From: Chitinophagales bacterium
GTDB lineage: Bacteria; Bacteroidota; Bacteroidia; Chitinophagales; UBA2359
Length of the DNA: 10,964 nucleotides
Direction: 5' to 3'
NCBI GenBank assembly: GCA_020629335.1
Contig: JAHDDN010000157.1
Coordinates: 1 to 10,964, forward strand
Positions 1-5,808 of the stretch are shown piece after piece. The translations under genes and the position numbers were made by a program. Position 1 is the first letter of the stretch. Each line of letters begins with the position of its first letter. The notes under the pieces were generated by a model, which saw only the letters and a program-made list of their open reading frames with translations, had not been told where the DNA came from and made no database searches.

Positions 1-102
1 ATAAGCAAAAAAGAAGCCAGCAGAATTGCCGAAATAATTAATGTTAGCTACTTAATTATGATGTTGAAGGAAGAAAGAAATAACAATACTAATGGGCGTT
101 AA
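1..102 (+). CDS. 3' end of an unidentified gene (C-terminal 33 residues)
   Basis: The reading frame is open from the first base to a TAA at 100-102 and encodes 33 hydrophilic, Lys/Glu/Asn-rich residues that end in NNNTNGR. The start and any domain lie outside the window. The gene ends 46 bp before the next plus-strand start with no terminator hairpin between them, so the two may be co-transcribed. Small TPR membrane proteins in Bacteroidota often follow a sigma-factor-like gene, but too little remains to assign a function. Chance openness over 100 bases in AT-rich DNA cannot be excluded. Confidence 0.45.
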   Translation: MSKKEASRIAEIINVSYLIMMLKEERNNNTNGR

Positions 103-148
103 AAAATTTATCCCTATATTAATAGCTCAATAACCAAAACTTTAAGCC

Positions 149-703
149 ATGTCAGATCCAGCTATCAGAGTTCGTAAAAAAAAGAAAAGCTACAAATTCC
201 TAATTCCCTTAGTCATCTTTGCGCTCGCATTCGCACTTTACTACTTCATCCCCGATGCAGCTAAGGCTCCACAAAATCCACAGGAATTAACTGTTCAATC
301 TGTCAATACAACAGCTCCTAAAGCCGCTGATAATTTAAGCAATGCCAGCCCAACCATCCAAAAAGCTATTCAAGCTTATCAAAAAGAAGATTATGCCAGC
401 ACCCTTGTCGCTTTACAAAATCTTCCAGAAACAGAACACAATGAAAGTACCCTTCTAATGAAAGGATATGCTGAACTAAAATCCCAAGCGTATACAAGCG
501 CCCAAAAAACATTTGAAAAAATAATCTCCAATACCCAAATGGGAGCTAAAGATAAAGCCATCTGGTACCTCGCCCTCTCCTATCTAGGACAAGGCAATAA
601 AGAAAAAGCACTCCAACTTCTCAAACAACAAAACCACTACCCAAGCAAAAGCCGAGAACTAGTCCGAATATTAGAAAACCAACCTTCACTAAAAGTAAAT
701 TAA
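149..703 (+). CDS. Membrane-anchored tetratricopeptide-repeat protein
   Basis: A 184-residue protein with a basic N-terminus (RKKKK at about 9-13), then one transmembrane helix at about 17-34. The charge pattern puts the N-terminus in the cytoplasm and the rest in the periplasm. A low-complexity linker (about 36-66) precedes helix pairs typical of tetratricopeptide repeats at about 70-92, 99-127 and 134-161, with characteristic Gly-Tyr/Ala-Leu-Ser-Tyr packing positions. Such repeats make protein-protein contacts, and no catalytic motif is visible. Similar short one-helix TPR proteins are common in Bacteroidota, sometimes next to sigma factors, but the partner here is unknown. The start at 149 leaves an intact anchor, and no in-frame upstream alternative looks better. 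It is probably co-transcribed with the gene ending at 102. The TPR fold is fairly sure; the biological role is not known. Confidence 0.85.
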   Translation: MSDPAIRVRKKKKSYKFLIPLVIFALAFALYYFIPDAAKAPQNPQELTVQSVNTTAPKAADNLSNASPTIQKAIQAYQKEDYASTLVALQNLPETEHNESTLLMKGYAELKSQAYTSAQKTFEKIISNTQMGAKDKAIWYLALSYLGQGNKEKALQLLKQQNHYPSKSRELVRILENQPSLKVN

Positions 704-711
704 AAAACAAA

Positions 712-741
712 AAACCGTAGAGACCTAAATCTCTACGGTTT
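712..741. terminator. Bidirectional intrinsic terminator between convergent genes
   Basis: A perfect 12-bp stem: AAACCGTAGAGA at 712-723 pairs with TCTCTACGGTTT at 730-741 around a six-base loop. It lies 8 bases after the plus-strand stop and 6 bases beyond the minus-strand stop. The A-rich tract at 704-714 gives the minus-strand transcript a U-run, so it should work best for the minus-strand gene. The plus-strand U-run is short. Confidence 0.85.
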
Positions 742-747
742 CAAAAA

Positions 748-1830
748 TTACTTCGTAAAAACCATCTTTTTAGTTTCTACTTTTATCCCATCTACTATTA
801 AAGAATAAGTAAGCGGTTCCACCTCTAAACTCCAATCAGAAAAATCCACTAACAACTGACCATTTCCTCTATTCTCAATATCATAAGAAGCCAAAACTCG
901 CCCAGACAAATCATTAATAATCAAGTCAGCACTCAAAGCCGAATCTGGCACATAATAGGGTATAATCGTATTACCCTTAGTCGGATTAGGAATACTCTGC
1001 ATCAATCTCGATGAACTGGCTGATGAAGGCTTAACATCCGATTTTGCATCAACACTCGATTGCATTTGGATCAAAATAGTAAGCTGCTCCTCCACCTCAG
1101 CCAAACGCTCTTCTAAGCCATCAATTTTCATTTCTGCCGTTGCCAACGCTCGATCCTTTTCCTCTAACTCAAGCGCCAATTCCTTAGTCGCATTCAATCC
1201 CACAAAAAACAAATCATTGGCATTAAATGTCAGTACATCTTGCACTCTACCGTCTAAATTAGCTCCAACAGGCTTCACTGTATTTGGCAAAACCTCCTGC
1301 ATCTCTTGCGCCATCACCCCATAAAACAACTTTCCCTTAGGCGTATTTGCCTTACCATTATACTCATAAGAATACAAATTCACCTCCTTCAAAATATCCA
1401 AACTATTACGTAAAGGCTCAATATTAGTCTTTAATCGCTGATCTGAAAAAATTGTCCAAGTAGCAGATCCTGCTTGTCCAGCCATACCATCTTCAATAAA
1501 TAACCTAATATGATCTGATTCTGGACCTCCTTCTACAGATGGCAATACAAAATCATCACAAAGCCCCTCAGAACCAATCACCATTTGTCCAAAAGTCGTT
1601 ATCACAATATTATCATTAGGGTAATCTTGACCATCATAATCTACCTTAATCAACAAATGACTAAGACTATCATTTCCTGCATTTTTATAATAATCAATCC
1701 GTGTTTCATCACTATCTTTTGTAAATCGCAAACCCTTGTCAGAATGAATTGTCACATCCTTTAATTGTGCCATTACATTAGCACTAAAAAAAATCAAACT
1801 TACGAGTATTAAAAAATTTATAATTTTCAT
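748..1830 (-). CDS. Secreted protein with S74 (endosialidase chaperone) domain and T9SS sorting domain
   Basis: A 360-residue exported protein. The start at 1830 is preferred because it gives a clean signal peptide (residues 1-21, cleavage after ...NVMA). The longer frame from 1899 would add 23 residues and begin inside the hairpin of the adjacent repeat. A short passenger (about 22-128) has no recognised fold. The SDQRLK motif (129-134) and GVMAQE motif (171-176, followed by QEVLP) mark a peptidase S74/intramolecular chaperone domain, known from phage tail fibres and endosialidases, where it guides trimer assembly and cuts itself off at the SD site. A coiled coil (about 214-256) and a Ser-rich linker follow. 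The C-terminus (about 277-360, with PNP at 281-283 and DLSGRV at 307-312) is a type A T9SS sorting domain. It is the last of three minus-strand exported-protein genes and has its own leader with a TTTTAAAA motif. Domain calls are firm; the physiological role is unknown. Confidence 0.88.
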   Translation of the reverse strand: MKIINFLILVSLIFFSANVMAQLKDVTIHSDKGLRFTKDSDETRIDYYKNAGNDSLSHLLIKVDYDGQDYPNDNIVITTFGQMVIGSEGLCDDFVLPSVEGGPESDHIRLFIEDGMAGQAGSATWTIFSDQRLKTNIEPLRNSLDILKEVNLYSYEYNGKANTPKGKLFYGVMAQEMQEVLPNTVKPVGANLDGRVQDVLTFNANDLFFVGLNATKELALELEEKDRALATAEMKIDGLEERLAEVEEQLTILIQMQSSVDAKSDVKPSSASSSRLMQSIPNPTKGNTIIPYYVPDSALSADLIINDLSGRVLASYDIENRGNGQLLVDFSDWSLEVEPLTYSLIVDGIKVETKKMVFTK

Positions 1831-1886
1831 TTTAGATGGTTTTAAAATTAAATAATATGAGGTAATTTTCTTTTCAATAATAAATA

Positions 1887-2104
1887 GGGGCTTCCCCAAT
1901 TATTTTTTGGCCAGCCTTGTAGGGGCGGACCTATGTGTCCGCCCGCTGGCCAAAAAAATAATTGGGTCGGGCTGTCCGTTCTTATGCGGCTGTTCGGTGG
2001 CTACTCCACTAAGCTGTACTTGTCTGCCTTTCAGGCCAGCCTGCGTCCAGCTAAGTTCCGTAAGCCACCTCACGGACGCCGCATACCACTTCCATCCCTA
2101 AGCC
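1887..2104 (-). repeat. Structured intergenic repeat, family 1, copy A
   Basis: A GC-rich element of about 218 bp, read on the minus strand and matching the inverted-orientation copy at 5571-5792. In element order it has a conserved GGGATGGnAGnGG entry, then a 103-bp folded domain: helix 1 (2078-2085 with 1983-1990), helix 2 (2063-2069 with 1996-2002), helix 3 (2045-2052 with 2012-2019, one mismatch) and a conserved apical hairpin (2024-2039). A conserved CGGACAGCCCGACCC linker follows, then a long terminal hairpin (1895-1966) and a GGGG-AAG-CCCC end. Helix sequences differ from copy B but pairing is kept. The element lies 56 bp upstream of the 1830 start, in the same direction. Short open frames crossing it are not credible genes. 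Confidence 0.85.
1895..1966 (-). repeat. Terminal long hairpin of copy A with nested REP-like palindrome
   Basis: The outer arms at 1895-1915 and 1945-1966 are complementary over 21 bp with one bulged A. The inner palindrome is an 8-bp perfect stem, GGGCGGAC (1923-1930) with GTCCGCCC (1937-1944), around CTATGT. On the plus strand it is preceded by GTAG, the tetranucleotide that marks REP palindromes mobilised by RAYT transposases. No RAYT gene is in the window, so the REP link is inference. Confidence 0.8.
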
Positions 2105-2120
2105 AAAAAGAAAAGACTAA

Positions 2121-2155
2121 TAGTAAACACCTCAGAAAAAACAAGGTGTTTACTA
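2121..2155 (-). terminator. Intrinsic terminator of the subtilase gene
   Basis: A perfect 12-bp stem: TAGTAAACACCT (2121-2132) with AGGTGTTTACTA (2144-2155) and an 11-base loop, 12 bases beyond the stop of the minus-strand gene at 2168. The minus-strand sequence after it is T-rich (TTAGTCTTTTCTTTTTGG). It separates the subtilase transcript from repeat copy A and the next minus-strand gene. Confidence 0.8.
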
Positions 2156-2167
2156 CTAAACTTCTCT

Positions 2168-4021
2168 CTATCTTGCAATCATCAATTTCTTGGACTGCAC
2201 CAATCCATTCGATTCTAAAGTATAGAGATACATTCCGCTTTCTAAAACAGAAGCATCAAAATCAATTTCATAATTGCCCGCTTCCGTCCAAGCACGATCA
2301 AGTAATTGAGCTACAACTCTTCCAGACAAATCTCGCACACTTAAACTCACATCCGCAGCCTCTTCCAATCGATAAATCATTCGAGCATAATCACCCATTG
2401 GGTTCGGATAAGCGTCAATAAATATGGCTTGCTCAGCAATAACTTCTTCAGACTCGCCATCCTTATAAATACCTCCACATCCCTCAATCAAGGCTGTAAA
2501 GTCACTACCATAATAAGCCGTAAATCCAGGCAATAAAGTAATCTGATAACCTGCATCATAAAGCCCTGAAGCACCTGCATAAATATCATTATTAGCTACT
2601 ATCCAATTGGAAACCTCATGCTTCTCATAATTGGGATTATAAATATTACTACTAATAAACTCTCCTGGCAAACAAGCAGCACTTGCCGCACAAGACACCG
2701 CCTGAAAAGCATTAATCCGCCCCGAACCTAATAAGCCTACATAACTCGGATTAACGCTATCAATATTATCAGCCGTCGTTAAGATGCAATTAATAACATC
2801 AGCGCTTGATTGACTGGTATCTACCGACCACACTAAGCCGCATAATCCAGCAACCATTGGAGAAGCCATCGAAGTACCGCTATAGCAAGCATAAGTATTA
2901 AAGGGTACCGTACTCAATATCCCTTCCCCTGGAGCTGAAACATCTACTGTAGAACCATAGCTGGAAAAACTTGATTTTTGATCTGATTGATTAGTAGATG
3001 CTACACTAATCACATTAGAATAACTAGCTGGGTAAAATGGAATTGCATTATTGTTGTTACCTGCGGCTGCCACTAAAATGACCCCCTTATTCCAAGCATA
3101 ATTAATCACAGCAGCAGCAGTTGACGAAGAACCATAACCTCCCCATGACATATTAATCACATCCGCTCCATTATCCGCAGCCCAAACGATCCCCGAATAG
3201 CCATGTGTAATGGCATTGCAAGATGTATTACTACTCGTTGTAGCTTTTACTGGTAATATGCTAATGTTAAAACCTATAGAAGCAACACCAGTACTATTAT
3301 TCGTTCCGGCTCCTACAATTCCTGCTACATGTGTACCATGAGAATGACAAGTTGTAGAAGGGTTAGGATTATTATCATTATCAGCTATATCCCACCCTGC
3401 TAAGCAATTATTAATTAGATCTGGATGACTACGCTGTACAGCATCATCTACAACTGCTACTACTACTGTGGGATCTCCTGTTTCTACATTCCAAGCATTC
3501 TCTGCCTGTATTTTATACAACCCCCATTGATCACATAAGGCATTAGATCCTAAATCATCAGGTGTAAAATCAGTTCTATCAATAGGAATTCGTTCTGCAT
3601 AATCGATATTAGGATTTGCATTCAACTCATTGATGACAATATTCATATTCGTAGAGTCTGCGATCGTTACTCTAAAAATGCGATTCAAAATATCTGAATC
3701 AGCAGAAGGAAAAGAAAGCCTTGCATCAACTAATTCACTCTGTAAAATAGGAGAGTTCTGTAAATACTTCATCAACCACAATAATGGGCCACGACTAACA
3801 TTAAAGCCATGATTTGGCGATATAGGAGTTAATCCACCGTTACTTGGATAACTCGGTAATACGGTTGGATTGAGTGGTGCGGCTGCTTGAAAAACAGGCA
3901 CATTGGAGTTGAGCTTGACCCAAATTTGATCTGGCCAATAATCTTGGGCCTCCATGGAAACAAAGGATAATGACAGCAATAATAGCCACAACACATTAGC
4001 CTTAATTAAAAAGTTTTTCAT
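2168..4021 (-). CDS. Secreted subtilisin-like serine protease (peptidase S8) with T9SS sorting domain
   Basis: A 617-residue exported protease. The signal peptide is about 1-25. A propeptide-like region (about 27-150) ends with the NPNIDYAER stretch typical of prodomains just before the catalytic domain. The S8 domain (about 165-445) has the full triad: Asp192 in VAVVDDAV, His228 in HGTHVAG and Ser384 in GTSMASP. Asn322 in AAAGN serves as the oxyanion-hole residue. Residues of about 455-515 (SNIYNPNYEK to GSDFTALIEGC) resemble the three-coathanger-stack repeat often found before T9SS tails. Residues of about 534-617 (PNP at 539-541, RDLSGRV near 563) are a type A T9SS sorting domain, predicting surface attachment or release through the outer membrane. 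It starts 44 bp after the tail-fibre-like gene stops, with no terminator between, so co-transcription is likely. All catalytic residues are intact; the substrate is unknown. Confidence 0.94.
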   Translation of the reverse strand: MKNFLIKANVLWLLLLSLSFVSMEAQDYWPDQIWVKLNSNVPVFQAAAPLNPTVLPSYPSNGGLTPISPNHGFNVSRGPLLWLMKYLQNSPILQSELVDARLSFPSADSDILNRIFRVTIADSTNMNIVINELNANPNIDYAERIPIDRTDFTPDDLGSNALCDQWGLYKIQAENAWNVETGDPTVVVAVVDDAVQRSHPDLINNCLAGWDIADNDNNPNPSTTCHSHGTHVAGIVGAGTNNSTGVASIGFNISILPVKATTSSNTSCNAITHGYSGIVWAADNGADVINMSWGGYGSSSTAAAVINYAWNKGVILVAAAGNNNNAIPFYPASYSNVISVASTNQSDQKSSFSSYGSTVDVSAPGEGILSTVPFNTYACYSGTSMASPMVAGLCGLVWSVDTSQSSADVINCILTTADNIDSVNPSYVGLLGSGRINAFQAVSCAASAACLPGEFISSNIYNPNYEKHEVSNWIVANNDIYAGASGLYDAGYQITLLPGFTAYYGSDFTALIEGCGGIYKDGESEEVIAEQAIFIDAYPNPMGDYARMIYRLEEAADVSLSVRDLSGRVVAQLLDRAWTEAGNYEIDFDASVLESGMYLYTLESNGLVQSKKLMIAR

Positions 4022-4065
4022 CTTAATTGATTTAAAAAATTAACAATAGGAACAAACATTCAAGC

Positions 4066-5091
4066 CTACTTATCCAGCTCTTTCTTTAATGTCTGAATCT
4101 CTTTATTCATATCAATCAAGTGAAGGGTTAACTCCTCTACCTTTTCTAAAAGCATCGCATTCATTTCTCCTAAAAGAATACCTTCTGAAGCTACTTCTTC
4201 AGCAGAAGGAATATTAGGCAAATGACCCAAATCTTCAATCTGGATTTCTAATTCCTCTAAAGGAGTCAACTCATACGCTGGAGTAAATACATAATCTGGC
4301 CAATTAGCCAACGTTCTAACCTTAACTTCTTCTGCTATCATTTTTTCCTTGACCGCTAAGTTATAAGTAGCATCGGTTGGGAATGACGAAGCTGTACTTG
4401 CACTACTATGTCCAATAGAGACTTGGCCTTGGTCGTTAAAGGTGAGTGAAGGTACTAAAACACCCGAACTATCTACCAATATCTGAAACTCGTCTATACC
4501 AGCATGATATCTTAAATTCACACGATCACTCCCTCCCTCTCTCAATGCAACATTAGAAGAATTACCTATTGGGCCATCTATTTGCAATCCAGTACCATTA
4601 TTTCCTCCCCACGGCTCATAAATACTAAATTGACTATTCCAACTTGGTGGAGTCATACCTATTCCTACTTTTCCAGAAGCACCGATTCTCATAGCTTCTG
4701 TATTCGTACCATCTTCATCAACATAAAAACGCAACTCGTCTTTTGCTAAAATGTACAAATCATTATCTGCACCTACTGTAACTTTATCAGCTATATAACC
4801 CGCATTCCCAACAAATAAACCTCTACTGTTAACAAACGAAGGAGCAATTATAGTACCTTGTCCCATATTTGACCCTACCACCATACTTCGTTTTACAAAA
4901 AGCTCTGCATTAGGATTGACATTAGATACCCCAGAGCCTCCAATAACAACCTTTTCTCCTGCACTTGTATATGTGGTAGTGCCATTTAATTTAAACGCAT
5001 CATTAGTCGTATCATTCTGAGCAAATAGGCTCATGCTTAAACAAATCGCCATAAATGATAATAATTGAATTTTAAGCTGTAATTTTTTCAT
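4066..5091 (-). CDS. Exported tail-fibre-like surface protein with C-terminal coiled coil
   Basis: A 341-residue protein with a signal peptide (1-24, cleavage at LFA|Q). The middle is rich in Gly, Ser, Asn and short beta-type repeats (GASGKVGIGMTPPSW, NDQGQVSIGHSS), as in trimeric fibres. From about 237 it has a module seen in many Bacteroidota fibre-like proteins: YNLAVKEKMIAEEVKV, WPDYVF (264-269), GHLPNIPSAEEV (289-300), GEMNAMLLEKVEEL and a terminal coiled coil (about 307-341). This module occupies the place that S74 chaperone domains take in related proteins, but the SDxRLK and GVMAQE motifs are absent. There is no T9SS sorting domain, so it may stay in the periplasm or depend on a partner. 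It is the first gene of a probable two-gene unit with the subtilase. The family resemblance is clear; the function is not known. Confidence 0.85.
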   Translation of the reverse strand: MKKLQLKIQLLSFMAICLSMSLFAQNDTTNDAFKLNGTTTYTSAGEKVVIGGSGVSNVNPNAELFVKRSMVVGSNMGQGTIIAPSFVNSRGLFVGNAGYIADKVTVGADNDLYILAKDELRFYVDEDGTNTEAMRIGASGKVGIGMTPPSWNSQFSIYEPWGGNNGTGLQIDGPIGNSSNVALREGGSDRVNLRYHAGIDEFQILVDSSGVLVPSLTFNDQGQVSIGHSSASTASSFPTDATYNLAVKEKMIAEEVKVRTLANWPDYVFTPAYELTPLEELEIQIEDLGHLPNIPSAEEVASEGILLGEMNAMLLEKVEELTLHLIDMNKEIQTLKKELDK

Positions 5092-5153
5092 GATTAATTG
5101 TTTTAAAATTGTGTTAATAAAATTGTTTTTGAATTAATGCATTAATTTTGTTG

Positions 5154-5313
5154 AGTAATGACTAAAAAATAAGATGAACATTTGAAGCTAAAGATTTTAC
5201 ATCAAAACAAGGCGAAAAATGCAGGCGATGCAGCGCATCGTCAAGGCTTTTCAACGAAGTATTGATGTAAAAGATTAGTTTCTAAATGATTAAGTTATTT
5301 TTTAATCATTACT
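5154..5313. repeat. Long imperfect inverted repeat, family 2, copy 1
   Basis: A 160-bp hairpin-forming sequence in the 717-bp gap between divergent genes. The outer arms 5154-5172 and 5295-5313 pair at 18 of 19 positions. Inner arms TTTTACATCAA (5195-5205) and TTGATGTAAAA (5262-5272) are perfect over 11 bp, with patchy pairing between. At the tip, CGATGC-AGC-GCATCG (5226-5240) forms a small hairpin flanked by CAAGGC and AACGAAG. No open frame of note crosses it. It may be a non-autonomous mobile element or an RNA; the related core at 7420-7485 favours a dispersed repeat. Confidence 0.7.
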
Positions 5314-5570
5314 GTTAGTGCAATATTAAGTTAGTCTGACGCTTATTTAAAGGAAGGCTAAGTCGCTGAATTACAAATCAAAATCATTCTCAGCTTTCTA
5401 AAATGAAGTTCTCAGCCCTCAAATCGACAAATACCAAAGCCATAATCTCCTATTATTCAAATCATTATAAATATAGTATCAAATTTTACAAATATGCTTA
5501 TTTTTACAAATCAAACTTCTTTTTTATTGTAAAACATTCACTTACATCATTCTAAATCTATATATTGCGT
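5314..5570. other. AT-rich intergenic stretch without recognisable gene
   Basis: Between the two repeats lies AT-rich DNA. TTTTACAAAT occurs twice as a close direct repeat near 5484 and 5512. A 50-codon frame at 5403-5555 is not convincing. I see no clear TTG-N(19-20)-TAnnTTTG promoter on either strand. Promoters for the genes on either side could lie here, but I cannot place them. Confidence 0.5.
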
Positions 5571-5792
5571 GAGGGATGGGAGCGGTATGTGGCGGCCATG
5601 CCCTGACTTATGGAACTTAGGTACGCGTAGGCTGGCCTGTAAGGCAGACAAGCGGGCCTTAGTGAAATAGGAAGGGCATAGCCACATAAGAGCGGACAGC
5701 CCGACCCTTCCTTATTTTTTTACCATTATTGGGCCGACACATAGGTACGGCCCCTACAAATAATGGTAAAAAAATAAGGAAGGGGCACGCCC
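5571..5792 (+). repeat. Structured intergenic repeat, family 1, copy B
   Basis: A GC-rich element of about 222 bp, in opposite orientation to copy A. It has the same order: GAGGGATGGGAGCGG entry; helix 1 TATGTGGC/GCCACATA (5586-5593, 5681-5688); helix 2 ATGCCCT/AGGGCAT (5598-5604, 5673-5679); helix 3 (5619-5626, 5652-5659, with one wobble and one mismatch); apical hairpin (5632-5647); the AGCGGACAGCCCGACCC linker; a terminal long hairpin (5705-5784); and the GGGGCACGCCC end. The folded domain is 103 bp, exactly as in copy A. It ends 16 bp before the start codon at 5809, so it could be part of that gene's 5' leader. Confidence 0.85.
5705..5784 (+). repeat. Terminal 26-bp perfect hairpin of copy B with nested palindrome
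   Basis: The arms at 5705-5730 and 5759-5784 are perfect reverse complements over 26 bp, including a run of seven T and seven A. Inside is GGGCCG (5731-5736) with CGGCCC (5748-5753) around the ACACATAGGT core shared with copy A. CTAC follows, which is GTAG on the minus strand. The arms have almost no sequence in common with those of copy A beyond the CCC/GGG edge and the T/A runs. Confidence 0.85.
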
Positions 5793-5808
5793 AAATAAAA
5801 ACTCAACT

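Noticed and set aside
1831..1899. N-terminal extension of the S74 protein to a start at 1899
   Set aside because: It would start inside the terminal hairpin of repeat copy A and put 23 residues before a good signal peptide; the start at 1830 has the same leader motif as neighbouring genes.
1907..2421. Two overlapping plus-strand open frames (1907-2101 and 1933-2421)
   Set aside because: The first is only a translation of repeat copy A. The second runs from that repeat through the terminator into the antisense strand of the subtilase gene. Neither has domain features.
3630..3812. 60-codon plus-strand frame inside the subtilase gene
   Set aside because: Antisense shadow of a well-supported protease gene, with no motif of its own.
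748..5091. Prophage remnant, suggested by fibre-like and S74 domains
   Set aside because: All three proteins have bacterial signal peptides and two have T9SS tails; there are no capsid, terminase, portal or integrase genes.
5403..5555. 50-codon plus-strand frame in the AT-rich intergenic region
   Set aside because: The product is a Lys/Tyr/Phe-rich sequence typical of random AT-rich DNA, with no signal peptide, domain or convincing upstream signal.
5154..5792. A CRISPR array or retron in the long intergenic region
   Set aside because: There are no regularly spaced direct repeats with spacers and no reverse transcriptase or cas gene nearby; the structures are dispersed inverted repeats.
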